This document shows positions 43,928-55,560 of a stretch of 64,000 bases of DNA, in pieces. Both the position numbers and the translations under genes were made by a program. The stretch comes from Cheilinus undulatus (Eukaryota > Chordata > Actinopteri > Labriformes > Labridae). The notes under the pieces are model-generated. The model ran no database searches, had not been told where the DNA came from, and was given only the letters and a program-made list of their open reading frames with translations. The stretch lies in the NCBI RefSeq assembly GCF_018320785.1, contig NC_054881.1:14322275-14386274 (forward strand), given 5' to 3'. Numbering within the stretch: position 1 is the stretch's first letter; every line of letters starts with the position of its first letter.

Positions 43928-44790
43928 GAAACCCTCAAATCAGGATTCAGACCACACCACAGCATTGAGACCGCCCTCATCAAAATCACTAATGACCTCC
44001 TCATAGCAGCAGATTCCGGACACATCAGCCCATCCTCTTTGACCCCCTATCCCACCACCTAGACATTACAGGGACAGCACTCTCCTGGTTTCAGTCCCAG
44101 ATGTCACCAACGGCAAGTCCAGCTATCCCCCAACCCCTGTAAACCAAGGTGTGCCCCAAGGTTCTGTCCTGGGACCATGTCTTTTCATCATCTAAGTGTT
44201 CCCTTTAGGTCACATCATCCACAAAAGCGGTCTCAGCTTCCATTCCTACGTCAATGACACACAGATTTATCTACACACAGCACCATCTGCTCAGCACCCC
44301 CCCCCAAACCACTAGTCAACTGTCTGCAAGAAATCAAAACCTGAATGTCAACCAGCAAACTCAAACTGAACAGCGATAATACTGAGCTCATGGCTGTTCC
44401 CCCCAAAGTGCTGCTCAGGAAGGATGGAGATCTTAACAAAGATGATAGTCCGATTTGCCTGAAAACTGGGCGTTTACCTGGACTCCACCCTCTCCTTCCA
44501 GTTCCATATCAAATCTGTGACCAAAACTGCCCTTTTTCACCTCAAGAACACCTCCATACTCAGACCATCTCTTACAGATTCAGTGGCAGAAACCCTCATT
44601 CATGCATTCATTGTCTTGACTATTGTTACGAAGTCCTGTTTGGGGTACCTAAAAAAGGTCCTGGACAGGCTACAGTACTTCTGAAACTCGGCTACAAGGG
44701 TTCTCACCTATACTAGGCCTTGGCCGCATATCACCTCTACCTTCATCCACCTCCACTGGCTCCAAGTTAACCAGTTTTGTGCCCTTGCAG
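43928..44790 (+). mobile_element. L2-like LINE remnant, downstream part
   Basis: Continues the LINE interrupted by the LTR element: [20 protein letters not shown] directly at the junction, then degenerate later RT segments (LDSTLSFQFHIKSVTKTALF, LRPSLTDSVAETLIHAF, LDRLQYF) with numerous stops. Motif order and wording fit fish L2/Maui-type elements. Confidence 0.8.
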
Positions 44791-44799
44791 TAATTAATC

Positions 44800-46400
44800 C
44801 AGAGTGGTACTGATGCCAGTGTGACTCGTCAATTTCAGATGAATTTTCCCAATCTGGCTTACTGATAAAGATTTATGATGTTTGACAATGATTATAAATT
44901 AATTCATAAAAATATGCAGTAAGGCTGTAAGTGTTTTGAGTTTTCCTCCATGGCGCCTCAATGTAGCAGACTGGTTGTCATTGTCACGTGACTACTTCTT
45001 TCCAGACGCGCCAGTTTTAAAGTAGCCACAGGTCTCAATAGGGAAGTAAACATTGTCTTAATATTAACAAAATGTTTAGTAAATTTTCCCAAAAGGTATT
45101 CAAACATAACTTTTTAACACTCAGTGGTCACTATATTAGGTATAACTGTTTAACTGCTCATGGATATAAAACTAACAAGGCATGATGTATAAATCTGAAA
45201 AAAAAAAAGAGATAAGGAAGGGGGGCTTATACTTTTTCACAGCACTAAAAATCTTTGCTGAATAAATGTAAGTAAATTCCTGAAGTGGGCTGTTCAACAT
45301 AACCAGTCACCTATCCTGTGGGATGGCATGAAATAATTAAAATAACTTTTTATAACGATGATCAATGTTGTTGCCTATGGTCTTGTTTACTCTACAAGGT
45401 CATAAAGATTCAACACTATTTATCTCAGTTACATAAACTGTGAAAAAGCTCCTCTTGCACCTGCAGAGCCCTTGCATTCTTGGTCAAATAGCTACCTGAA
45501 AGAGAAAGAAGATGGAAAACATTTCTCAAGGAAACTGTAGGAGTTGAAAAGACAGCGATTAAAACAATCCTGGTGTGAAATTTGTCCCTTATCTGTACTT
45601 AAATGTGCCTGGTAACACAAGCCTGCAAGTAGTATGTTTAAGAGTATCAACTCTGAGCTCCTTTTATGATGAAGGTGTTTAGATCTTTGACCTAATTTCA
45701 GGTGACCCATGTGCCCGGCTGTCTTCAGAAGAGTGACAGCTGTGGAATGCCGGAGTTTCTATATGAGGGGTGTGTCTGTGTCTGCAGGGCGATAAAAGGA
45801 CAGATACCAGGCACACAGCTGTGGATGTTTGATATGTAACAGACACAATAAAAACTCTTTTGTAAATCCCGGACTCTTGGAGTAGTTTTGAATCACCTCT
45901 GTGGACTTTGGTGGACTTGTTGTGGGTATTAGACTTTGGGTGACGTGTGGATGTGACAGCAGGGTTCATTCATAACAGTTATCACACTGAATGCTAACAG
46001 CTCCATCTGTTCTGTGGTATGTGTGCAGGCTGCTGGTGCTAACAGCTGTGCTAGGACTAACAGACAGTCAGGCTGGGAGGGACTGCAGCACACAGAGGGG
46101 AGAGGGGCACATATTGGCACTATTCTAAAAGAAATGTAAGGACTAATTCAACAAGTGCTTTTACTTGTACCATCTCCTTCAGGGCATAACCAATTTGCAT
46201 GCAGTTGTAGTTTAAATGGCAAGCACTAGAGGTCAGCAGAGGACATACATCAGGAATACTTAACCCACAATATAAAAGGAGTACATTTCCTCATGTGCCT
46301 TTACAACTGAATGTATCTTTCTAGAGTATACTTATTTTATCATACTTTATACTTCTAAGAAGTATTCTCTGATCAAAAATCTGATCATTCTTTCTTTAAC
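44800..46400. other. Intergenic, nothing firm
   Basis: No gene recognised. Around 45785-45960, a GATAAAAG TATA-like motif, an AATAAA about 55 bp later and a terminal TGTGACA are reminiscent of an old solo LTR, but no second boundary could be placed. Confidence 0.3.
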
Positions 46401-46419
46401 AAGTCAAATATATCACTCA

Positions 46420-46870
46420 TAACTTAGAACTACTGCCTGGCATTTGTATGATTGCATAAAGTTCCCAATGAAGACAGGGAAAGTACAATGCAGGCTCAAG
46501 AACAAGGCTGGTTTCTGTGGTCCAAATATTACAAGCAGCGCTGACCATGAGGCCTAATGACTTTTGACCTTCAAAATCTAAGCAGTTAATCACTGAGTAT
46601 AGGTAAACAATTGTGCAAAGTTGGAAAAAAATCACAGCTTTCTTGTGATATCATGTTTACAAGCAAAAGAAGTGCACAACCCTGTGACCTTGACCTTTGA
46701 ACTAATATCTAATCAGTTAATCCTTGGGTCAGGGTGGACAATTGTGCAAAGTTTGATGGAAACCTTTCCAAGCATTCTTGAGATATAGTGTTTACTGGAA
46801 TGTTGAGGACAAACATAATGCATCAGCTCCAACAATAGCCAAGGCTGGAGGCATAATGACACAATAGCAT
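46420..46870. repeat. Tandem ~120-bp dispersed repeat with TGACCT motifs
   Basis: Two adjacent degenerate units share TTTGACCTTCAAAATCTAAG-like, CAGTTAATC, ACAATTGTGCAAAGTT and CTTGAGATATAGTGTTTAC-like blocks (about 46555-46660 and 46680-46800). Recognised as a widespread marine-animal dispersed repeat. Confidence 0.55.
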
Positions 46871-47282
46871 GTCGTTTTTTCTCTTCATGTGAAGTGGCTG
46901 CAGTAGTGGTTTTCAGCATTGACAGTTACAATAAGGAAATAATAGTGCTCTAGTAAGTCTTACCGAGGCACCAGTGTTATTTCAGTCTATTTGATCGCAA
47001 GCTGAAACTCCTAACAGGAGCTTTAGCATTTTAATGTTTATGCCAGAGATAGGCACAGTGAATTAAAAAAAATAACCTTATTAACCTTTAAAACTGCTGA
47101 CAAAGAAATGAATTTAAATCATTTAATAACTCAATAATCATTTAATTGCATGAACATTAACGGAAGTCAAGCAATATTACCAAACAGCAGCATTTGCTTT
47201 TTGCAAAGTCAACAGATCTGAGCTCTTAAGAGGCCATGACAACTTGGAAAACTAAAAATGTTATGTATCTTCACTGAAAATC

Positions 47283-47356
47283 TGGCTGGATGGATGGATG
47301 GATGAAAGAATGGTTGAAAGAATGGATGACTTGATGGCTGGCTGGATGGATGGATG
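47283..47356. repeat. (GGAT)n microsatellite
   Basis: Two interrupted GGATGGATGGAT tracts separated by about 40 bp of GAATGGATGACTTGATGGC-type variants. Confidence 0.85.
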
Positions 47357-48769
47357 CTTGATTAACCCCTAGGGAAATTCTAGTGGCGCTCCGCATATAT
47401 GTCACTTCATGTGGGCCAAGCAGTATTTCACAATAAAAGCACAAGACACAGAGACATAAAGGAAAGAAAATCGTGGTCCCACTTTAAATAATTCCTCATT
47501 TGGTAACTTGTTTACTTGAGTTAAAAACAAAACAAAACTTAATTTTCTTGTAACTAATTGAAGCAATTTCTTAAGGTTTTTCCAACACTCCCTTTTTTTT
47601 AAGAGCAGGCATTTTGGTCTGATTATACAGTACCATAGTTTACTCATCTACAGACTGAGTTTGCGAGAGGTTTAACTAAGGAGCTGGCTCTTTCCTGTTT
47701 TTTAAATATATTCTGCTACAGACTATGCATCAGGTTGGAAAGTAGACTAATCTATGTCGAAGCCAAACACGGAAAATAGACCGATTTAAAGCATGCTCTT
47801 GCTCATGCTGTAAACTATCCATCTTACTACGCAGGGTTTGGATCCCTTTTCTTTCTCATAGTGAAAGTCAGTAGCACACCAGCACCACATAGTGGCAGGA
47901 ATATTTAACATCTTGAACAGACTTTCTTCCTCCCCCCTCGTTGGCTGCTTACGCATGGCACAAGCAAATTCAAGTAACAAAAATGATGTAAATGGAAAAC
48001 ACATTTACAGATGGATGGCGTTTATTCATAAAGGTTTTTTGAATTAACATCCACATTAATAAATAACATAATAATTGCTGCCGATAATGGCATCAGCAAA
48101 TACTGGGACATGCACTGATGGCAGTAGCCGGTATGTGAAATATTGAAAAAGAGAAAATCTAAAGTACATGCTGCTGTGAGAGATAACAGACAGCAGTCTG
48201 GCAAATTTCATCTGCACCCTCCAGCCGGCTATCCATGATGGCGTTTGCAGCCAGCGCAGCATCTTGGTTGCCACTGTGAAATAGCGAAACACTTTAAACA
48301 TTCTCCCAAGTGATGTAATCTGCCGGTACAACATAGCAAAAGCTAACTTAGCTACGCTAGCTGCATAGATAATGTTACTATTTTGGCCAAAGTAGTAAAA
48401 TGAGCTTTAGGTTTAGCAATGTAGGCTTAAGCAAATGTAGCCAAAGGTAACAAAGGCACAGGTTACATAGCTTTGTAGCTATGTTAGCCTTAGCAGCTTT
48501 AGCTTTGGCTAAGCATGTTTATGTAGCTTCATTTGCTTTAGCTTTAGCTATGGAGGCTGCTTTAGCATGTTTTCATGGAGGACAAGCCTTTTGTCTGTCA
48601 GCAGACTGTTTGGTTGGCTTTATTAAACATTTTGCTATAAAATTTGGAAAATCAGGTTTTTAACTTTTACCTTTCAGTGTTTATTTTGGTTTTATTTTGA
48701 GAGTTTTGCATTTCCGTCCTGACAGTGGTGGTGTCTAACTGTATTTCTAAATGAGATATAGGATAAAAC

Positions 48770-49230
48770 TAACCTTGCAAAGCAGATGGATACGCCCGTT
48801 TCCTTGTTTCTCACTGGTGAATCCATCTTGCAAAGCTCCTGTCTGAACCGTTTGGGCCCGGTTAGAAAGTGACAGGAATTATGCAATTATGGCAGAAGAC
48901 ATTAGCGTGGATGTTGCTAAAGCGCCAGTTTTATCAGAACTTGACGACATTTCTTCATTAAAAGAAGAACAAAGAACAGCAGTGAGTTGTTTTCTTTTCA
49001 AAAACGTCAAAAGTCGAGTACTTACATGTCTATAGTCGCCATGTTTCGCGTTATTCCTCCCTAGCTGTGCACTCGCAGCTCGATAGCAGCTACATCATAT
49101 GTTTTGTTGCTCTGATTGGCCCGTAAAGATGTGACAGACAGAACGTTCATCCAATCACACAGGGAGCTTTTTTCAAATCCTCTACCCTTTACCAAACACT
49201 TAGTATTGGAGGTTTTCTGGAGTGTCAGGT
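48770..49230 (+). mobile_element. MITE-like repeat carrying a short helicase-like frame, copy 1
   Basis: Begins CCTTGCAAAGCAGATGG. From ATG 48889 a 45-residue frame contains SSLKEEQRTAV, resembling the N-terminal LKxEQ/Q-type motif seen before motif I in RecQ-like helicases, then ends at a stop. A related copy is at 62480-62960, and the leading motif recurs at 50812. Element class is not established. Confidence 0.4.
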
Positions 49231-50707
49231 AACGGTTGAACAGGTTTGCTTATGAAAATTTAATTTATGTTAAGATCGATTAGAGAAAAGTTAGTAGTGA
49301 TTTATTTCAAGCTAAAGAGGCTACGCTGCAGTTATTCCAAAATAATGTATTTCTTTGCTTTCTAATTTTTTCCCTTCTGAAATAAGTTTGAATAAAATTG
49401 TATTGTTGGTTTTAATATGGTTGATCCCCCCCCAAAAGTGATAAAGAATAGAATTATACTTTTTTAAAGAATAAAAATCAAACATGTCACAACAGTAAGC
49501 AGAAAACTTTGGTATCAGCATCTGCCTTGATTTTCACAATCAGTGCTTCACGAATCATAATACAGCATCAGGAAAGTCTGGATTTAATGCTGTAAATATG
49601 AAAACTTTTGTAAACATGCAGTAATTTCTCAGCTCATTAACATTCTAGTCACTGGATGGAGCTCTGGGTATAACATTTTTTATTTTGATGCAGTTAAATG
49701 ACACTTAAGCAAATCAAATTTAAGAAATGATTATGGAGTGTCAAATCTGCCAAATAGTCTTTTGGCAGGGGAACATTAAGAGATTTCAGGAGGTGAGAGG
49801 AAACTTTCTGTGTCGCTCTGAATCTATTCACATCATGCCAGCAGCTGCCATGCAAAGATGTTTCCTGAGGCTTGTGGATCAGGAAACCATCAGTAGGATG
49901 GCAGATTCTGACGTTTAGAGAACAAGCTAGTTATAGCTCAGTTTTTTTTTTTTGCGGTCACATATACTTTTGTTTCTTCCTCAGTGCTGTGGGTACTCAG
50001 AGGGAATCAGACATGTTTATTTTTTGCAGATTTGAGGCATTAAGGCTCAAAGATCAAACGTGCCTTGACTTAGCATAACTTCAATGACTCTCATTTCCTT
50101 TGTAATAGAGCAGCTTTGTTGTGATTTCCTCTTGTATTTTACTATTTTCCTCTACGTATCTCTCCAAAAAGTCTGCCTGCTCACTCTCTGTATCATCTTC
50201 CCAGCCTTCTCTGAACACACATTTTGTTTGAAAATCATTTAAGGCCAATTTAAGTTACAAACTCAGGAGCAAGTCTTCAAAGTTGAATATTTGATGCTAG
50301 ATAACTCTGACTTTCCATTAAATCCACTGTCACAACCCAAGTTGTTGACTTTATGTCTAAAAAGTTGTTGACAGTTCTGTTTATGGAGTCTACTATTAAC
50401 TTATCTTTCTGTTCTTATCTTTTCATCTCTATCCTCTTCATTCATGCCCTTCCTCTTCCTCCTCATCTAAATGCCGGGCCTCTACTTACTGCTCTGCAGC
50501 TGTCATTCTGTTTCTCAGATGGAAAATGTTCCAGCAACCAAACACATCAGTGCTGATGGAGTTCATGCCCTGCTGACTCCCCAGATGATAAAGACAAATT
50601 GAGTTTATTTTCCATCCCAGCATCATGCCTTTTTTATTTAGACATAATTTCTCTGGGTTCCTGTTTATCATAATGCATGTTGGATGCATGCTGCATGCAC
50701 AGAGTTG

Positions 50708-50777
50708 ATCTAATATGAGAGAAGGAGGACAACAATAAGAGGCAAATATCTCTTGTCCTCCTTCTCTCATTTTAGAT
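50708..50777. repeat. 25-bp near-perfect hairpin
   Basis: Arms 50708-50732 and 50753-50777 (core GAGAGAAGGAGGACAA) pair with a single mismatch over 25 bp around a 20-nt loop. It sits near a MITE-like CCTTGCAAAGCAGATGG motif at 50812. No known RNA family is recognised. Confidence 0.75.
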
Positions 50778-51698
50778 AAAGTTTTATTTTGTTTAAGATA
50801 AGGTTTCCTAACCTTGCAAAGCAGATGGGTTTGCCAGACTCCATCTCTGTCATCAGGCAAATCCATCTGGGAAAAATTCCAATCCACATTTGTGCTGAAC
50901 CGAACACTATTTGGACCAATCAGCATCATTTAAAGGGGACACATTATGCAAAAATCAGTTATTCAGGCTTTTCTAACAAAGATATGTGCCCCTGGCCTGT
51001 CCACAATCCCCTCAAGTACCAGACCCTCCCCCGCAGCTTTTTCCCCACCTTCAGAAAATGTATGCTGAAACAAGATGTTCTCAGATTTTCCCCTCATGGC
51101 GTCATGTGGGGAGTTAGCACCACCTCCAGGTTCGGTTGGCCCTCCCCTCTTGGAAGAAAGTTCTGCCCAACTCTCTTGATCCTCCTCTCAGCTGCCACCT
51201 GAGAGGAGGATCAGGATACAGATTCAGACTAAGCTGAAAATGTGACAGGTATCTCTAATTTGTAATTAAAAGGGTTTTTCATAATGACTCAAACTAACAT
51301 GACTTCAAGAGGACATTGTTGGCAGGTTTTTGGGTAGAGTTCGGTTTTGTGGTAAATCGATCGTATTTGGGCTAATAATGAAGCTTAGTGTTAGTTCATG
51401 CAGGACATGGTAGTCATACGCCCAGCTGTGATAAAGCTGATGGTCAGCTGATCCTAATTATCACCTCCCAGCTCCCATACCCAATCACAGCTCTTTCTCT
51501 CAACACAGCAGTCCATTTATATACCACGCTGCTGCTGCTGCTGCTGGCAAAGCTTAACCTCCTCCACCCCAGCCTCCTCCTTTATAGCATAACGCTTGTT
51601 GCACCCTCATATTCAGATTCATGCCACTATGGATTTACTGCTTTGAACAAATTGTTTTTGATATCCATTATCATAAATGTATCTATCCATATGGGGGT

Positions 51699-52021
51699 CT
51701 GTGGCACCACATTATGTAATAACGCCGCATTATGTAATAATGTGGTAAATTTTCAATTCATTATGTAATAACGCCGCATTTTGTAAGCCACTAAGCAGTT
51801 AGGGTTAGGGCAAGGTAGTAGGGTATACCCTGGAGCCCACCTTAAGTCCTAGGGTTAAGGTTAGGTGTTTAGTCTAGAGCCCTGAAGGGGGGTTAGGTTT
51901 AGGCTTAAGTCACTAGAGTTAGGGCAAGGTAGTTGGGTAGGGCATACCTTGGAGCCCACACTAAGTCCTATGGTTAGGGTTATTACATAATGCGGAGTTA
52001 TTACATGATGTGGCGCTACAG
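51699..52021. mobile_element. Foldback MITE with telomere-like interior, 323 bp
   Basis: 42-bp terminal inverted repeats: the left 51699-51740 (CTGTGGCACCACATTATGTA) and the right 51980-52021 match with four or so changes. The interior is dominated by GTTAGGG, GGTTAGGT and AGGGCAAGGTAGT motifs and contains an imperfect internal duplication (AGGGCAAGGTAGT to GGAGCCCAC, twice). No coding. Confidence 0.75.
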
Positions 52022-53790
52022 GGTCTCAAGCCATGCTCTCTGCATAACTGACGTACTAGAGTCAGTTTATCATAGATTTAAATGTGTTTTTATGCTCTCT
52101 TCTTTTCTAATCCTCCCTGACTCAAGAAAGAATTTTGGGTAGACTCACCAGCACACTCGTCACAAAGGAGTAGATTGATTTAGTAGCATCACAAGTGACT
52201 TCTGCTGCCAAGAAAAGAACACTGCTAGAAATATACTGAAAGCAGCCCTGTTTGGAAGGGAAGCTGGTCATTATTAGAGTTTTCATTGGGGGTCAAGCTG
52301 CAGCCAGAAAATACACATGCAGTGTTCATCTTCATCAATTTTGAGCTGCCCCCTGAATCAATGCAGAATCACCAAAGATCTTAGGGGCGGCGCAAGGCTT
52401 TGTCTGCTCTGAGGCTCCCAAAATTAGATTTGCAAACTTCGACTAAAACAGTGATAAAGCAGTTATGAAGTATTTTATACAAACATCTTTTGATAAGGGT
52501 TTATCAATGAGACAATTAAAATCTATGTTGATTTTTGAAGGCAGTGCGTCACATTTTCTTCTATCTTTGGTCTGAGGGGGCTCCAAGGAAAAATGGTTGG
52601 GAAACACTGCCCTAAAAGGAAATTCAGTTTAAATTTTGAGTTTATTAATGAACAAACAGAACCTTGTGGTGTGGGTGATGTACTGCTGTGGATCACTCTT
52701 GCATGCCTGCTGTTATTACTGAGTGTATTATTTCACTCTAATGACTCTTAATAGGTCCTAATGGAATCTGACGTGCTAATCAACTCCTTACCTCTGCTCT
52801 GTAAGCATTTCCAGTCTCTGCTGTGATGTATGCTGGCTGATTCATTTCAGTTACAACTTTGACTGCCCACAAACACACAAACAACATAATCATGATAAAA
52901 CTATTATTGTGCCACACACTGTGTTACAGTCTTTTGTGCATATGGTGTATATTTTAATGTTTTTCTTTATATTTTGGCCATAAAGTAAGTCTTTTAATTT
53001 TTCATTAATGTTATATATCTTTATTTTTGTCTTTTATCCACTCTTTTCTCATTTTTTCTTGTTTTTCAAAGTGTTGAGCATATTTAAGTTTGATAAATGG
53101 ATGTGATGCAGATTTTGTAAAACCAATCACTAACTGTGTTTGATGATGTGGATCTCCATTAAAATAATCCTAATGATGTTTCTTGCCATAATTGAGCAGC
53201 TCTACTGTAGGGTGGTCATCCTCTCTCTACTGTTCAGGTCACTCTTCTTCTGAATAATGAATCTCCTTACTCACTGTGATTTCTCTGCAGCAAGTTGTTT
53301 CATTAAAAAGCCAGCAAACTGGGCTCAGTGGGAGTAAATCTAAAGTAATCGATGGTTTAACCCAAAAGGAAATGACTGTGAGTCGTAGAAAAGCTTACAT
53401 CACTTTACAGCATCACATACATGCATAATCTGGCTGATAAAACTCTCTCCTTGTCCCTTGGTAAAGGCACAGCCTTTAAACACGATCTGTCTGGAAAATA
53501 AAGCAGTGAAAATCTATGTTTAATACATTTCCTAGCTTATTAAATGATTTCTGTGCGTTTCCTTTAGTTAAACTGAGCTTCAGGTACACCTTTGTTTCTG
53601 CGCTTTGCATCCATTCAGGACCAAGGACAGTGCCAGATTGCGCCTGAGCGCTGCGTCAGGGGGATTTTTTTTTCTCAACGTTTAAAGAGCTGAGGTGCAG
53701 AGACGATCTCAGAGCAACACGGAAACCCAAGGAGGAGCTCTATCACCTCTCTCTCACACGCAGCAACACATGAAAGAATTGATGAAGTAG
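52022..53790. other. Intergenic upstream of the GPCR
   Basis: A hAT-like end fragment (GGTTGGGAAACACTGCCC, about 52598) is the only repeat signal recognised. The 53600-53790 stretch is GC-richer and probably holds the promoter and 5' UTR of the downstream receptor gene. Confidence 0.4.
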
Positions 53791-53905
53791 TATTTACAAT
53801 AAACATGGAAGCTGACGCAGGAAACCCACATGCCAGCATTTCTCTCCCCTAAGAGAACCACTCTGGATTCAAGGACATGACTTGAGTGAGGATTAAACTT
53901 CAGAA

Positions 53906-55126
53906 ATGTCTGGAGAATCTATGGACTGTAACGAGGGCTCCGCAGGGATCGATGGAGCAGGCTTTAACTTCAGTGGTGTCTCCAGCGTGTTTAACTGCTC
54001 CTCCGGGGACTACTTCCACCTGTCAGACTTCACTAAAACGGATCTCGCGGGAGATGGCGCCGCTGTTGTGCGGATTATCATCTCTGTCATCTACTCTCTG
54101 GTCTGCGCGCTGGGTCTGATTGGAAACTTGCTGGTCCTGTATTTAATGAAGACCAAACACATGTGGAGGAAATCCTCCATCAACCTTTTCGTGACTAGCT
54201 TGGCGGTGACTGACTTCCAGTTCGTGTTGACTCTGCCGTTCTGGGCTGTGGAGAACGCGGTGGACTTCACGTGGCTGTTCGGCAAAGCGATGTGTAAAAT
54301 TGTGTCCTACGTGACGGCGATGAACATGTACGCCAGCGTGTTCTTCCTCACCGCCATGAGCGTGGCGAGGTACTGGTCCCTCGCGTCTGCGCTCAAAGGT
54401 AAACGGAGGCGTCCGCTGTGCTGCGCCGCGCGGTGCATCACGGTCTTCATCTGGTGTGCCGCGGTGTTTGCCGCTTTGCCGCACGCAGTTTTCACCACAA
54501 CCGTGACGGTTTCCAATGAGGACCTGTGCCTCGTCAAGTTCCCGGAAACAAACGGAAGCGCGCAGCTCTGGCTAGGACTCTACCACTCTCAGAAGGTGCT
54601 TCTGGGATTTGTGGTGCCCCTGGGGATCATCTCAGCCTGCTATCTGCTTCTTTTGCGCTTCGTCACATCCAAAAACATCAACACGTCGAGCGCAAAGCGG
54701 CGCGCAAAAATCACCAAATCCGTCACTATCGTCGTGTTGTCCTTTTTCCTCTGCTGGCTGCCCAATCAGGCGCTCACAGTGTGGGGCATCCTCATCAAAC
54801 TCAATTTTGTTCATTTCACGTATGAGTACTACACCACGCAGGTCTACGTGTTTCCCGTGTCCGTGTGCCTGGCGCACTCCAACAGCTGCCTGAACCCCGT
54901 CCTGTACTGCCTGATGAGGCGGGAGTTCAGGAAAGCGCTGAGGAAACTCTTCTGGAGGATGACCTCGCCGAACATACGGCCGATCACAGCCACGACGAAG
55001 CAAGAGATGGACGAGCACAGGCACGTGCTGGCTCGGGTCAGCGTGCGCGAGGAGCCAGAAGTGGTGTTTTATCCTCCAGGGGCTGTGGTGTACAATGACA
55101 GGAGGGATCTGCCAAACAGCAGTTAA
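53906..55126 (+). CDS. rxfp3: Relaxin-3 receptor (RXFP3)-like GPCR, single exon, 406 aa
   Basis: Class A receptor of the plasma membrane for relaxin-3/INSL5-type peptides, Gi-coupled in the family. Seven hydrophobic helices: GN (N74) in TM1; LAVTD with D103 in TM2; disulfide pair C130 (TM3) and C208 (ECL2); CWLP 283-286 in TM6; NPVLY 330-334 in TM7. The N-terminal tail (about 54 residues) has N-glycosylation sites at NFS (21) and NCS (30). Signature RXFP3 stretches are conserved: WRKSSINLFVT, DFQFVLTLPFWAVENA, KAMCKIVS, LWLGLYHSQKVLLGFV and AHSNSCLNPVLYCL, and the tail ends FYPPGAVVY. The TM3 DRY motif reads ARY (154-156). The gene is intronless like RXFP3/4. Teleosts carry several RXFP3 paralogues; I cannot say which this is. 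The first in-frame ATG was taken; M6 is a possible alternative. Confidence 0.92.
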   Translation: MSGESMDCNEGSAGIDGAGFNFSGVSSVFNCSSGDYFHLSDFTKTDLAGDGAAVVRIIISVIYSLVCALGLIGNLLVLYLMKTKHMWRKSSINLFVTSLAVTDFQFVLTLPFWAVENAVDFTWLFGKAMCKIVSYVTAMNMYASVFFLTAMSVARYWSLASALKGKRRRPLCCAARCITVFIWCAAVFAALPHAVFTTTVTVSNEDLCLVKFPETNGSAQLWLGLYHSQKVLLGFVVPLGIISACYLLLLRFVTSKNINTSSAKRRAKITKSVTIVVLSFFLCWLPNQALTVWGILIKLNFVHFTYEYYTTQVYVFPVSVCLAHSNSCLNPVLYCLMRREFRKALRKLFWRMTSPNIRPITATTKQEMDEHRHVLARVSVREEPEVVFYPPGAVVYNDRRDLPNSS

Positions 55127-55554
55127 AATGCAGCAAAGACGTCTATTTAATCTTCATCATGTTTTTATCTGACAATGGTGAGAAAACGGAAGAAACAGCT
55201 GAAAATGTATGTCTGCTCATGTTCAATCTGAAGGTTTCCATGTGCGTAAAGCCAGAATACAAAATGCTGTTTGGATAAAAATCCTGTCCAAAATATTGCC
55301 ACGTGCACCTTATTTTACCTTTTTGTTGTTCATTTGGACCAGAACACTTAGCTGCACAAAAACGCAGAATGAAAAATCAATAGTACCTCAGGTGCTTTTT
55401 CTTCAGAAGAAAAACCTTCATGTGCTCTTGAATTGGTTGTTGACCAAAGAGAAAAATCATCCTGTGGTTTATGGAGCAAAACCAGCATGTGGCAAAGATT
55501 TTGTATTGATTTTTCAAAGAAAGAAAAAAATCTTAACAAAACAAGTTACAGGTG

Positions 55555-55560
55555 AATAAA
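55555..55560 (+). promoter_or_regulatory. Possible rxfp3-like poly(A) signal
   Basis: AATAAA about 430 bp past the stop codon; first canonical signal downstream of the receptor. Confidence 0.5.

Noticed and set aside
45785..45960. Solo LTR of an endogenous retrovirus-like element
   Set aside because: TATA-like, AATAAA and a terminal CA are suggestive, but no left boundary, target duplication or primer-binding site could be found.
48481..48663. Ala/Leu-rich 60-codon frame
   Set aside because: It translates a degenerate TAGCTTTAGC word repeat, not a protein family.
50486..50929. 147-codon minus-strand frame
   Set aside because: It spans the 25-bp hairpin and a MITE-like motif and resembles no known protein.
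51780..51990. GTTAGGG motifs as an interstitial telomere or chromosome end
   Set aside because: The motifs are irregular, few, and enclosed by clear 42-bp terminal inverted repeats of a MITE.
54307..55024. Antisense and shifted open frames over the GPCR
   Set aside because: They shadow a GC-rich, strongly conserved sense frame; the Arg/His-rich antisense composition is typical of such shadows.
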